DNA of 64,000 nucleotides from JABDGM01 sp963738665 (GTDB taxonomy: Bacteria > Planctomycetota > Planctomycetia > Pirellulales > Lacipirellulaceae): positions 744,001-808,000 of the forward strand of contig CAVTXL010000003.1 in assembly GCA_963738665.1 (NCBI GenBank), given 5' to 3'. Made by a program: the position numbers and the translations under genes. Below the pieces are notes generated by a model that was not told the origin of the DNA, made no database searches, and saw only the letters and a list, made by a program, of their open reading frames with translations. The first letter of the stretch is position 1; each line of letters starts with the position of its first letter. This document shows positions 1 through 9,461 of this stretch, piece by piece.

Positions 1-1
1 A

Positions 2-235
2 ATTATTGACCTCTCCACTGACGACTTGGCAACGCTGCATCGCGGCGAGCCGTTAAGGGTCCGCACGAACGACGCCAATGAAGTCGTAGTGGTGTTGGCG
101 GAACAATATGAGCGGCTCAAGCAGTTCGTTGAGTTCGCCGACACCGATCCAAAAGCCTTCTACCCGTTGATCGCCGATGTTGCACCGGCTGACTGGGAAG
201 AGTTGTCAGCTTATCCCAACGCGGAGCAGGTGTGA
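2..235 (+). CDS. Antitoxin of a MazF-type pair, 5' end cut by window edge
   Basis: The frame is open from base 2, so the gene probably begins before the window; a TTG at 26 is only a fallback start. The visible 77 residues are acidic and end with an Asp/Glu/Pro-rich tail, as in antitoxins that wrap a partner toxin. I see no diagnostic fold in the visible part; the segment VVVLAEQYERLK resembles Phd/YefM-type helices. The stop overlaps the GTG start of the next gene by 4 bases (GTGA), and that gene is a recognisable PemK/MazF toxin. This context is the main reason for the call. Confidence 0.6.
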   Translation: MIDLSTDDLATLHRGEPLRVRTNDANEVVVVLAEQYERLKQFVEFADTDPKAFYPLIADVAPADWEELSAYPNAEQV

Positions 236-590
236 AAGTATCTCGCGGCGACGTGATATTGCTCGACTTTCCGTTCAGCGATGCGTCAGGCAGCAAGGTC
301 CGACCCGCCATCGTGGTTCAGAATGACGCGCAAAATCGCCGTTTGACTTCGACGATTGTCGTCTTGGTGACGCGGACAACACACCGGCGCGACGCGAAGC
401 GACTCAATTCCTAGTTGCGCAGAACTCGCCTGCCGGCAAGGCTGCCGGCCTGCACTTTGACTCGGCGATCGCCTGCACGAATTTGTATACTGTGCATGAA
501 GATTTCATCAGGTATCGAATAGGGAAATTGCCTGTCGACCTAGCGCCGATCCTTGACGGTTGCCTGAAAGCCGCCTTAGGAATCGCGTGA
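232..590 (+). pseudogene. PemK/MazF-family endoribonuclease toxin, frameshifted
   Basis: MazF/PemK toxins are small beta-barrel ribonucleases that cut mRNA. The N-terminus shows the family signature RGDVILLDFPFSD followed by KVRPAIVV. The GTG start at 232 is translationally coupled to the antitoxin. The reading frame breaks near 395-402. After removing one base it continues as an ordinary MazF C-terminal half (ATQFLVAQNSPAGKAAGL onward) to TGA at 588-590, giving about 118 residues, the usual length. The break may be a sequencing indel or a real inactivating mutation; the sequence alone cannot decide. Confidence 0.72.
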
Positions 591-688
591 ATGCACCGCG
601 TTCTGCACTAATTCCTTCGACTTGACTAGCCCACCTCAGTTTTACAGGGCCGACAGGGCCGAGTCGGGGTTTAAGTTTCCACCCCCAA

Positions 689-1289
689 ATGCGATTCCCG
701 AAGCCCCGTTACAGCCTGGCAACTCTCTTCTGCGTGATGACCGCGGTCGCGATCGTCTTATGGGGCGTTCCCGAATGCCGCGACTATCTGCGGCGGGCGG
801 AATTCGAACGGGCGGCAGGAAAACTTAAGGTAGGCCCCGCGCCCGCCAGTTTAGTTGACGTGTTGCCGTCGCATTCGAACGATGGCAGCTATTACTCAAC
901 GACCTACTTTGACGCCGACGGATACCGCGTCGAGATTTCGCCGTTTTACTACAAGCGTTCTTGGTACTACATTTATCGCCAAATTGAACCGATCGACGCT
1001 TCGACAACCGCTGGCGCCAGAGGTCGCGGCGGCCGTCGCGGCCAATCGAACGATCGCTGGGTCTCGGTTCGCGTATATCGCCTTCCGCCGGTCTCGCCGG
1101 ACTACCGCGGGCAATCGAAAACCACGCAAAATCAAGACCGGCGGCGCAACACAAGCCAGTCAAAATTGGCCCGATTACAAACGACAATACTTCAGCGACT
1201 TTGTCGATGTCTTTACAGGCCGCGAATGGTCGGACTTGGACCTCAAGTACGAACTAATCCACGCCGATCCGCCGCTGATGGCCGAATGA
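689..1289 (+). CDS. Planctomycete-type single-TM protein, frameshifted, function unknown
   Basis: The N-terminus (RYSLATLFCVMTAVAIVLW) is the basic-then-hydrophobic single-pass membrane anchor seen in many uncharacterised planctomycete proteins. The rest, about 180 residues, is Tyr-rich and hydrophilic and shows no domain I recognise. The first frame is good to about residue 130. The C-terminus is in another frame and ends YKRQYFSDFVDVF...PPLMAE at 1289, so one indel lies between about 1080 and 1150. No Shine-Dalgarno is visible before ATG 689. It stands alone between two toxin-antitoxin pairs. Confidence 0.55.
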
Positions 1290-1308
1290 GGCATCAAAGT
1301 TAATGAAC

Positions 1309-1337
1309 TTGCCAATGATAACATAAAATGCTATACT
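1309..1337 (+). promoter_or_regulatory. Sigma70-type promoter of the VapBC-like pair
   Basis: TTGCCA (1309-1314), a 17-base spacer and TATACT (1332-1337) form a good housekeeping-type promoter. The -10 box ends only 6 bases before ATG 1344, so transcription should begin at or very near the start codon and the mRNA would be leaderless. No Shine-Dalgarno could fit. Confidence 0.6.
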
Positions 1338-1343
1338 GTTGTC

Positions 1344-1556
1344 ATGATCCGAACCCAAGTCAGCCTGTCGAAAGAGGAGTACAGCGCCGCGAAGCGGTTG
1401 GGCATTTCGCTGGCTGAACTTTTGCGGCGATCCTTGCGGACGATGTTGCCCGTCGATAAATCGGCGCCTTGGATGCGATACGCGGGCATGATCGAATCGG
1501 GCGATCCCCAGTCGAGCCGCCGGATCGACGAGGTGGTCTATGGCCCAAAGCCGTGA
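1344..1556 (+). CDS. VapB-like ribbon-helix-helix antitoxin
   Basis: A 70-residue protein. Its N-terminus (MIRTQVSLSKEEYSAAKRL) has the beta-strand plus helix pattern of ribbon-helix-helix DNA-binding antitoxins, and the C-terminus is short and likely toxin-binding. Such antitoxins neutralise a PIN toxin and repress their own operon. The downstream PIN gene overlaps it by 17 bases (ATG 1540, stop at 1554-1556), the normal VapBC arrangement. A strong promoter lies immediately upstream and could be the operator. Confidence 0.75.
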   Translation: MIRTQVSLSKEEYSAAKRLGISLAELLRRSLRTMLPVDKSAPWMRYAGMIESGDPQSSRRIDEVVYGPKP

Positions 1557-1957
1557 GGCCTATGTGGATACCTCCGCACTGGTCGCGTTTGTCGATCGGT
1601 CGGACAGTTACCACGATCAATTCAAGCGGCTGTTTGCCGACCCACCACCCCTGGTAACGACAACACTCGTCGTCGCAGAAGGCCAGGCTTGATTCCCGCG
1701 GCGCTTCGATCCAGGGCGGGCGCTGCAGTTCTTGGCGATGGTTTGAAAATACGCGCCCGCTCAAGATCAGAAGTGTAGCCCGACAAGAACTTACAGACGC
1801 TGTCGCGGACCTGCGCACGTTTTCGGATCAGGATCTTGCCGTTATGGATGCGGCCGGGTTGAGTTTGATGCGGGCCCGTAGCATCGCCAGTTGCTGGTCG
1901 ACTGATTTCCACCCTGGCCTGACGGGCGTGCCGCTCGTAATTCATTCGGCGGAATAA
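1540..1957 (+). pseudogene. VapC-like PIN-domain ribonuclease toxin, frameshifted
   Basis: PIN toxins cut tRNA or rRNA using a cluster of acidic residues. Visible are the first acidic motif (YVDTSALVAFVDRSD), the central glutamate (TTTLVVAEG) and the C-terminal acidic strand (STDFHPGLTGVPLV). The frame breaks near 1675-1685, where it meets a TGA, and again around 1745; the remainder reads to TAA 1955-1957. Total length with corrections is about 138 residues, normal for the family. With two breaks in 420 bases it is either error-rich or decaying. Confidence 0.68.
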
Positions 1958-1968
1958 GCGGCGGCATA

Positions 1969-2012
1969 CAAAAAGTCATGCTCCCGCGAAGCCGAGGCCT
2001 CGCGGGAGCATG
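1969..2012 (-). terminator. Rho-independent terminator of the first beta-barrel gene
   Basis: CATGCTCCCGCGA (1977-1989) is perfectly complementary to TCGCGGGAGCATG (2000-2012), a 13-bp stem with a 10-base loop. On the minus strand it is followed by a short run of five T (A run at 1970-1974). It lies 48 bases past the stop of the 2060-3436 gene. Confidence 0.85.
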
Positions 2013-2059
2013 TGGGTTTGACAGGCTTTCCTTTCCCCTAAATCGCGACTTGGAGGGGC

Positions 2060-3436
2060 TTAGTAGGTCAGGATCGCGTCGATGCTGAACGTGTCTTCGT
2101 CAATGTCGGCGCCCGGTGCCCAGTCTTGACGCCACTCGGGCCGAACGACCAGGTTCTTGGCAACCTGGAAGTTGACGCCGCCGGTTACTTCATTGTAGCT
2201 CACGCCGTCGGCCTTCCACCATTCATACCGGCCGCCGAGCTTCGTCTTGTCGTTCAGCTTGTAGAACAAGTAGTTCACCGCGCCGATCGTGTCGTATTGG
2301 CTGACGCCCGGGTTGTCGGTGCGGATGTAATCGCTCTGCAGGACGTATTGCCAGCAGTCGTTGATGTCGTTGACATAGACAATGCTGTGCGAATAGCTGT
2401 TGTCGTCGCCGCCATCACGCCAGCCGAAGTTGCCCCACGTAAGCATGTAGGTCAGGGTCTGGCTGTCGCTCAGCTTGCGGGTGACGCCACCGACGAAGCA
2501 GTTGCCTTGATCCAGTTGGTCGAAGCCGGTGTCCCAGCCCAGCGACCAGCCGGCGGTGATCGTCGTGCAATCGTTCATCTCATAGGTCGCGAGGGCGCCA
2601 GTGTGAGTGAACGGCTCGCTGTTGAACATCGTGTAGGAGTGCGTACGGAAGAAGTTGCCGGTGGCCGGCACGACTTCGTAACCGATCGGCGTGAAGAAGT
2701 GGCCGAGCTTGACCTTCAGGTCGTGGTAGGCGACTTCCACGTAGGCTTGCGGCATCGCCCAGCCATATTCGCCATCGTCGAACGAGGCATCCCACGAGCC
2801 TTGGCCACGGACGCCAGCCCGCGGGTTGCCGAAGGCTTGCGTCTTCTGAGCGTCGGTGCCGTAAAGGATGTCAAACCGGCCGCCGTAATCGCAGCCGCAC
2901 TCGCCGTCGGTCGTCTTTTCAATATAGAACCACTGCTGTTCGAGGTTCAATTGGTCGGGGACGTCGTCGAACGAGAGCAGGTCGTTGAACGATTGCGAGA
3001 GCGGGACGTTGTTCGACATGTAGCCGAGTTCGGTCCAGCCGCCGACGTTCCAGTCGTCGCAGCATTGCATGCCGAGCAGGTCTTTCAGCGTGCAGTCTTC
3101 GTAGCGGCTGAGCCAGCAGCAACTGCTCGATGAATTGCAACCGCACGAGTCGCCGCAGCCGCAGGAGCTACCGCAGGCGTCGCCGCTGGCCGCCGGGGCA
3201 GCCGGTGTGGCCGCGGCCGCGTCGTCGGTCACAAAAGAGTAACCGGCGTCGGCCACTGGCGTCGAGTTGAACGTGCTCGACGGAATGACTTGTGATTGCA
3301 CAACGGGGCTGCCGTTGTAATCGAAGCTCGCCCGCAGGCTTGGATCCACCTGGCGGTTTGCCTCAACGGCCATCGTGGCCGTCGCGCCGCACAGGAGGCA
3401 AGCGGCGCTCAAAAATGTGGTTAGGCTGGTTCGCAT
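2060..3436 (-). CDS. Putative beta-barrel porin-2 (OmpL-like, bbp2 family), paralogue 1
   Basis: Outer-membrane beta-barrel protein of the bbp2 family common in planctomycetes. I start at the ATG at 3436, not the longer open frame, because it gives a proper signal peptide (MRTSLTTFLSAACLLCGATATMAVEA) and has a GGAGA ribosome site about 10 bases upstream. After a Ser/Thr-rich stretch comes a cluster of Cys residues with Gly-Cys repeats (about residues 85-115). The long Tyr/Trp/Asp-rich barrel then follows, with alternating strands and aromatic girdles, ending in a C-terminal hydrophobic/aromatic strand (SIDAILTY). About 458 residues, intact. It is a close relative of the gene at 3855-5301. Transport specificity cannot be read from the sequence. 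Confidence 0.82.
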   Translation of the reverse strand: MRTSLTTFLSAACLLCGATATMAVEANRQVDPSLRASFDYNGSPVVQSQVIPSSTFNSTPVADAGYSFVTDDAAAATPAAPAASGDACGSSCGCGDSCGCNSSSSCCWLSRYEDCTLKDLLGMQCCDDWNVGGWTELGYMSNNVPLSQSFNDLLSFDDVPDQLNLEQQWFYIEKTTDGECGCDYGGRFDILYGTDAQKTQAFGNPRAGVRGQGSWDASFDDGEYGWAMPQAYVEVAYHDLKVKLGHFFTPIGYEVVPATGNFFRTHSYTMFNSEPFTHTGALATYEMNDCTTITAGWSLGWDTGFDQLDQGNCFVGGVTRKLSDSQTLTYMLTWGNFGWRDGGDDNSYSHSIVYVNDINDCWQYVLQSDYIRTDNPGVSQYDTIGAVNYLFYKLNDKTKLGGRYEWWKADGVSYNEVTGGVNFQVAKNLVVRPEWRQDWAPGADIDEDTFSIDAILTY

Positions 3437-3446
3437 GGGACCAATG

Positions 3447-3464
3447 TCTCCGACTTTGGAAAGG
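3447..3464 (-). promoter_or_regulatory. Conserved 18-base leader, copy 1
   Basis: TCTCCGACTTTGGAAAGG on the plus strand is identical to 5311-5328 upstream of the second beta-barrel gene. On the coding strand it includes GGAGA, the ribosome-binding site. Conservation beyond the GGAGA core suggests retained translational or transcriptional control after gene duplication. Confidence 0.5.
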
Positions 3465-3854
3465 AAAATTCTCCGGGCCTGATCCCGCCAAGTCTTGATG
3501 ATCGGCCGACGGTTGCACCCAGAGATTGCTATCGGCCCGCTAGTTTGCGTGAAACGAGTGGAAAAGGGGTGTCGCAAGCCGCTCGAGCGGTGGCGCCGCG
3601 AAACTTTGCTGATTAAACTCAGGGCTCCGCGCGGACTCTACCGGAAAGATAAAGTTTGACGCCTGCCGCGCCCTGCGCTGGCGGTGCGAGGTCGCTACCG
3701 GTGCTGCCTCCGGCCGCGCCGCCGTGGCGCTCAGCCCAATCAACGAAACAGACCGGAGGCCGCTGCGAGCAGCGACCCCCGGTCGTAATTCGCGTCAAAG
3801 TTTATCGGCTTCCGGCCGCCCTTTGTAAGACGCAGGCCGCCGGCAGCGGGACGG
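3465..3854. other. Intergenic DNA between the two porin paralogues
   Basis: No supported gene. The part near 3530-3560 shares scattered matches (a GTTTGCGTGAAACGAG-like string) with the region upstream of the second paralogue (5360-5415), so it probably holds the promoter of paralogue 1. I find no clear terminator for paralogue 2. Confidence 0.5.
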
Positions 3855-5301
3855 TTAGAATGTGAGTACGCCGTCGACGCCAAACCAGGTTTGATTGTAG
3901 CCATTCAGGCCTGCGCCTTCGTTGGTCCAGTCGTAGCGAATTTCTGGGCGAATCACGAGGTTCGCGCCTGGAATGGTAGTTCAGGCCGCCAGTGATCTCT
4001 TGGAACGAAGTTTGATCGCCGGTCACGTTGTTGCTGCTCCACCACTCGGCACGGCCGCCGGCGCTCCAGCACTCGTTCAGCTTGTAGATCAGGTAGTTTG
4101 CGACGCCGTAGTCGTGGTCGTGGAAGCGGTCGTCGGCAATGGTGCCGTCGGTGTCGACGAGGTCGCTGGCCAACGCCCACGTCAGGCAATCGGAAAGCTC
4201 GTTCGCAAGCACGATCGAGTGCGTATAACCGAATTCCCCGCCGGAACGCCAACCCAGGTCGCCCACGGTCATCAAGTAGGTAAACGACACGTTGTCATTC
4301 ATTTTGCGGGTGAAGCCGCCAATGAAGTTGTTGCCGCCGCCGAACTGATCGTACCCGGTGTCAAAGCCGAGCGTCCAACCGGCGTACCAGGTCATGCAGT
4401 CGTTCGCGGTGTACGTGCCCAAGACGCCGGTGTGCGTGATTGGCTCGCTGTTGTACCACGATAGCGAATGGCTGTAGAAAAAGTTGCCGTTGGCCGGCAA
4501 CACTTCATAGCCGAGCGGCGTGAAGAAGTGACCGAGCTTGACGCTCCAATCGCCGGTGGCCACTTCCACGTAGGCCTGCGGCATCGCCCAGCCGTAGGGC
4601 CCGTTGTCGAACGAGGCGTCCCAGGCGCCGCGGTTCGGACCATCGAGCGCCCGCGGGTTGCCAAAAGATTGGGCCACTTGGGCGTCGACGCCGTACATGA
4701 TGTCGAACCGATAACCATAGGCACAGCCGCAGTCCGGCGCTTCAGCCTTCTTTTCCACGTACAACCAGGCCTGCTCCAGATTCAGATGATCTGGATAATC
4801 GCGCAAGGCCAAGCCGTCGCTGGGGTCGGACGACAGGCGTGCATTGTTGTCATAGTATCCTGCTTCCAGCCAGCCGCCGTAGGTGGGTCCGCACTCGCAG
4901 CAAGGTGTCAGGCAGCTCGAAAGCGTCCAGGCGTCGCCCAGGTCACAACAATTGCCGCTGCACAACAAGTCATGAAACGAGAAGCAGCGGCCGCTAGAGC
5001 AACTGTCGCCGCAGCCGCAAGTGCTGCCACAATCGGTGGCCGCGCCGTTTAACGTTGCGTCGTTCGTCGCCGGCACCGCAGCAGCCGTGTCATCGGTCAC
5101 AAAGCTGTAGCCGGCATCCGCCACCGGCGGAGACAAGGCGCCTGCTTGCGCGATTTGTGACTGAAATGACGGGGTGCTCGAGTAATCGAAGCTCGAACGC
5201 AGGCTTTGCGAGGCCGAGCTGACGCCGTCAGCGGCCAGCAAACCCGAGGCCATCCCAGCCAGGCATACGGCCGTGAACAGGGTTGTAAATGTTATGCGCA
5301 T
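3855..5301 (-). CDS. Putative beta-barrel porin-2 (OmpL-like, bbp2 family), paralogue 2, C-terminal frameshift
   Basis: Same architecture as the gene at 2060-3436: signal peptide (MRITFTTLFTAVCLAGMASG, start ATG 5301), a linker with VADAGYSFVTDD shared with paralogue 1, a Cys/Gly-rich segment, then the aromatic beta-barrel. The two proteins align along most of their length, including the GHFFTP.GYEV and NSEP.THTG strings. The frame breaks near 3962-3970. The corrected end reads NLVIRPEIRYDW...GVLTF to TAA 3855-3857, matching the LVVRPEWRQDW end of paralogue 1. This is a tandem duplication with a conserved leader. Confidence 0.8.
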
Positions 5302-5310
5302 GTTCCAACG

Positions 5311-5328
5311 TCTCCGACTTTGGAAAGG
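5311..5328 (-). promoter_or_regulatory. Conserved 18-base leader, copy 2
   Basis: Identical to 3447-3464 and placed about 10 bases before the start codon of the second paralogue, as in the first. It contains the GGAGA ribosome site on the coding strand. Confidence 0.5.
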
Positions 5329-5711
5329 GGGAAAGGCGGCTTCGCCTGATATCACTTGGGCAATGGTTAGCCATGTGTTGCTATCGACCAAGCCTTCGGC
5401 CTGAAACGAGTTCAAGGGCGTTGTGGATCACACTTGCCAGGTGAAGATTGAGAAACTTTACGGATTGAGCGCAGAATTTCAGGGCGGATTTTCCGTCCGG
5501 GAAAAGTTTGACGATCGTCTTGTCAGCCGAGTCGCGCGTGCCGTCCCCCGTTTTTCTAAACCGGTTGCGTGTGCGCTGATTGCGAAGCTCCGTTGCCGCA
5601 TGGCGGGGGCAAATCGAGTTGGGGCTACGGGAGTTGGGTGCTAACGCTGTATTACCCAATCAGCTCGTGCTATTATGTCTCCCAAACCGGCCGGCTCCTG
5701 ATCTGCCACCA
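5329..5711. other. Divergent intergenic region upstream of dprA
   Basis: No gene is supported. It should hold the promoter of the leftward porin gene and that of dprA. For dprA an extended -10 (TGC followed by TATTAT, 5671-5676) lies 36 bases before the chosen ATG; I see no good -35. Confidence 0.4.
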
Positions 5712-6852
5712 ATGGCGCCCAAAACAACTGAAATGCTCGAGCCACAGTTTTCTGACGAGCTGGTGCAGAATGTGCGTCTGGCCCTCTTGCCGGGTGTCGG
5801 GCCGCGCCTCCGCAAAGCGCTTCTCGCTCGTTTCGGTTCGCCGGCCTCCGTGTGGAACGCCACGAAGAATGAACTGCAAGCCGTCGAAGGCATCGGCCCG
5901 AAAATTGCCGCCAGCATTTTGGCCGCTCGCGACGAAATCGACGCCCTGGCCGAGCTTCGCCTCGCCGGCGAAAACGGCATCGACGTGCTGACCGAAGCCG
6001 CCGCCGATTACCCGCGTTTGCTGCGCGAGATTCACGACCCGCCGGGCGTCCTCTTTCGCCGCGGAAAGCCGAATCCACAAGACGAGCTAGCGGTCGCGAT
6101 CGTTGGCACACGGCACGCGACTCGCTACGGCCTCGCCCAGGCCGAGCGGCTCGCCGGCAGCCTGGCCCGCGTCGGCTTCACGGTCGTCAGCGGATTGGCC
6201 CGCGGCATCGACGCGGCAGCCCATCGCGGCGCGCTAGCGGCCGGCGGAAGGACGATCGCCGTGCTGGCCAGCGGCCTCTTGGAAATCTATCCGCCCGAGC
6301 ACAATCAACTGGCCGACGAAGTGACCGCGTGCGGTTACGTCCTTAGCGAATCGCCACCAAACATGCCGCCCCTCAGCGGTGCCTTTCCCCAACGCAACCG
6401 CATTATCAGCGGCCTGTCAGTCGGCACGATCGTTGTCGAGGCGCCGCTCCGGTCCGGCGCGTTGATCACCGGCGCGCCACGCCTACGAGCAGGGCCGCGA
6501 GGTATTCGCCGTGCCGGGCCCGATCGACAGCCGCATGTCGCGCGGTTGTCACGCGCTGATCAAAGACGGCGCCAAGCTCGTCGAATCGGTCGATGACGTG
6601 CTGGCCGAGCTCGGCCCCCTCGTGGAAAAGATCGAGCGGGCCGACGGCCCGGCGATCAGCCAGCCCGCCGAACTACTCCTCAACGAAATTGAGCAGCAAG
6701 TGCTCGCCGCCGTCGACGGCCAGCCGACCGCTATCGACGCAATCGCCAAAGCCTGCGGCCTGCCGATCCACCGGGTGCTCTCAACGATCAGCGTGCTCGA
6801 AATGCGAAGGCTGGTGAAACGGGTGAGCGGCACGCAGGTGGTGCGGTCGTAA
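5712..6852 (+). CDS. dprA: DNA-processing protein DprA (Smf), one frameshift
   Basis: DprA binds incoming single-stranded DNA and loads RecA during natural transformation. Domains in order: N-terminal helix-hairpin-helix/SAM-like region (ALLPGVGPRLRKALLARFG), the Rossmann-like DprA core with AIVGTRHATRYG, VVSGLARGIDAAAHRGAL, FPQRNRIISGLS and the GALIT motif, and a C-terminal winged helix (IDAIAKACGLPIHRVLSTISVLEMRRLV). An extra G near 6471 breaks the frame just after GALIT; removing it gives ARHAYEQGREVFAVPGPID, the normal continuation. About 380 residues, the usual length. Start ATG 5712 removes an unlikely upstream extension. Confidence 0.93.
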
Positions 6853-7175
6853 CGCGATACTAATGAGGGCTGCGCAGCAATCGAACCAATTGAAGAGCGA
6901 TCCGCCATCAGCTCTCAGCCATCAGCCATAAGATTTGGCGTATCAACATTGTGGGAATCATGAATCCTCAATCGGCGCGGCAAAGCCGGTGCCAACGAGC
7001 CCGGCGAGTTTGGCGAACCGAGAACGCGCGTTTTTGCCGCTGAGCAGGGCAAATGGTTGGGGCTGGCCCACGTTGAACGACGCTGGATGGTACGCGGTCT
7101 CCAAAATACTTAGGACCGGCGAGTCGACAGGCCGCCGTTTTCGGTAGAATACGCTGGTACTCATGGGCAGCCCAA
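6853..7175. other. Intergenic DNA with CATCAGC-type low-complexity text
   Basis: No supported gene. Around 6908-6930 there is an imperfect repeat of ATCAGC.TCAGCCATCAGCC type, similar in style to low-complexity tracts elsewhere in the window. Confidence 0.4.
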
Positions 7176-8062
7176 ATGAAGCTCACCATCGTGCCACGCG
7201 CCGAGAATGTGACCCACATAGCGCTCGACGGCCGCCTCGACACGACGGCCGTCGAAGAGCTCGATCGCCAATTTTTTGACGCCACGGCCGGCCGCGAGCG
7301 GCCGGCAATTGTCGATCTCGCGCAGGTCGATTTCCTGGCCTCACGCGGAATCGGCATGTTGTTGGCCAGCAGCAAAGCGCTCAAGAAGGCCGGCCACAAA
7401 CTCGTGCTGCTCAATCCTCAGCCGCTGGTCGATTCGTCGCTGCGAACGACGCGGATCGATTTGGTGATTCCGATCGCCTACGCTCTCGACGAAGCGCTCC
7501 GCCTCGCGCTGGGCGAGGCGCATGCGGGCGCCGCGGCTCCCCCTCCCGCTACCCGCGACGTAGCGCCGCCAGCACACTCGGTATCGGCCGCCGCAACCGC
7601 CCCGGCTGCAACGGCTGGGCAGTTGCACCTGTCGATGAACAATCAACTCAGCGAGCTCAAGGCCATCGCTGGTTCGATCGCCAAGTTTTTAGTCGATCAC
7701 AACGTACCCCAACGGGCGGCCTACGCCGTCAACCTGGCAATCGACGAACTGGTGACGAACGTGATTCGCTACGCCTATGTCGACGACAATTTGCACGCGA
7801 TCGACCTGCTGCTCACGATCGAGAGCGAGCAAATCGTTTTGCGGATTGTCGACGACGGGCGGCCGTTCGACCGCGCACGGGGCCGGCCCTCGATTTGCAC
7901 GCCGAAGACCGCCAAATTGGGGGCCTCGGGTTGATGCTCGTACTGGATATGGTCGACGCGCTGAAGTACGAGCGGCGCGACGAAGCAAACGTGGTCGAAG
8001 TTCGCATTCACTCGGCCGAACCGGCAGGAAGCGCTGCATCGGCCGCTTCCGCCGAATCCTGA
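7176..8062 (+). CDS. STAS + HATPase (RsbW-like) partner-switch fusion, one frameshift
   Basis: Residues 1-110 form a STAS (anti-anti-sigma) domain: DGRLDTTAVEEL, then VDLAQVDFLASRGIGMLLAS, where the Ser in SRG sits at the usual phosphorylation position. An Ala/Pro-rich linker (about 113-148) leads to an RsbW-type HATPase (about 150-290). Its N-box is LAIDELVTNVIRYAY and its G1 box is IVDDGRPFDP. The frame breaks near 7875-7890; the corrected frame supplies the G2 box GGLGLMLV and ends at TGA 8060-8062. Both partners are normally separate proteins that switch by phosphorylation, so a single chain may self-regulate. A PilT gene follows at 114 bases. Confidence 0.83.
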
Positions 8063-8176
8063 GAGAGCACAGCTTTTGAGACGCGGATCGCGTGCCGGCC
8101 GCATCCTGAGGCGATCGGACGATCATTGCAATTCACAACGACGAGCTCGGGCGGAGTCGGCGAAAGGTCGTCCCCT

Positions 8177-9373
8177 ATGGCGCAACAGAACACTGAACAT
8201 GCAGCCGCCGCGGCGGCCACCGATCATGGCGATTTGAGCAGCCTGCTGCTGAATCGCCTGGCCGTGCAAAAACGCGACCTGGAGATCGACAAGATTTTCC
8301 AGGCCGTCGTTCGCATCGAGGGGAGCGACCTGCACATGCGCGTCGGCAGCCCGCCGGTCGTCCGCACGAAGGGCGAATTGCGGCCCTTTCAGCGCGAGCC
8401 GGTTACTGCCGAGGAAATGATTCGCCTCGTGCTGCCGATGTTGGACGCACGGCGCAGGCCGTGTTTCGCAAAGAAGGCGGCGTCGATTTCGCTCATGTGT
8501 GCCAGGTCGACGGCGTGACCTGGCGGTTCCGTGTCAATGTGCTGACGCAACTCGGCCATTTGGGCCTGGTCGCGCGGCGGATCAATAATTTCATCCCCGA
8601 CTTCGCGGGCCTCTATCTGCCGCCGGCCGTGGAGCGACTGTGCAATTTCGATCAGGGATTGATTCTTTTGGCCGGCGTGACCGGGTCGGGCAAGTCGACC
8701 ACAATCGCGTCGATGCTGAACTACATCAACCACAAGTATCGCAAACACATTTTGACGCTCGAAGACCCGATCGAGTTCGTCTTCACGCCGGCCAAGTGCC
8801 TGATCAACCAGCGCGAAGTGGGCCAGGACGTCGAAAACTTCGCCGTCGGCATGAAGCACGCCGTCCGCGAAGACCCAGACGTGATGCTCGTCGGCGAAAT
8901 GCGCGATCAGGAAACGTTTCAAACCGCGATCCACGCGGCCGAGACGGGCCATCTGGTGTTCGGCACGATCCACGCATCGAGCGCCGCCTCGACAATCGGG
9001 CGCATTCTCGACCTGTTCCCCGAGGAAATGCACTCCCAAATTCGCAGCGCCCTGGCCTTCAATGCCCAAATGGATCGTGGCCCAGAAACTGCTCAAGTCG
9101 ATCAAGCCCGGCATCGGCCGCGTGCCGGCCGTGGAAATCATGTTCTTCGGGCCGATCATCCAGAAACTGATTCTCGAGGGCGAAGACCACAAGCTGCCCG
9201 ACGCGATCCGGATCGGGGCGGAGGACGGAATGCAAGACTTCACCATGAGCCTGAAGAAGCTCGTCGAGGACGAGATGATCGACCGCAACACGGCGTTCTC
9301 GGTCGCCCCCAACCAGGATGCGCTGCGGATGGCCCTCAAAGGAATCGGCACGCGGGCGCCGAGCATTTTGTAG
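8177..9373 (+). CDS. pilT: PilT-type pilus retraction ATPase, two frameshifts
   Basis: Cytoplasmic secretion ATPase that powers type IV pilus retraction. The N-terminal domain contains EGSDLHMRVGSPPVVRTKGE. The core shows Walker A GVTGSGKST, the Asp-box TLEDPIEF, Walker B VMLVGEMRD and the His-box GTIHASSAASTIGRILDLFP. The C-terminal part reads RVPAVEIMFFGPIIQKLI. Frames break near 8445-8460 and near 9060; joining them gives about 400 residues, slightly longer than typical PilT because of an N-terminal extension. ATG 8177 follows GAAAGG at about 10 bases. No pilin or assembly genes are nearby, which is normal for pilT in scattered planctomycete pilus loci. Confidence 0.88.
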
Positions 9374-9461
9374 GCAGGACAGAGACGTCCAACACATGCA
9401 GTCGGCGCAGGGTCACCCGCAACATTTCGCTTCGCAAACAACCACTGCGGCTGGCTTTATC

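Noticed and set aside
2126..3133. 335-codon open frame on the plus strand
   Set aside because: It is antisense to the bbp2 gene; the minus-strand protein has a signal peptide, family motifs and a terminator, so this is a shadow of GC-rich codon use.
5712..6852. Programmed frameshift in dprA
   Set aside because: The break is an extra G with no slippery heptamer, and similar breaks occur in about 40 genes across the window; sequencing error is simpler.
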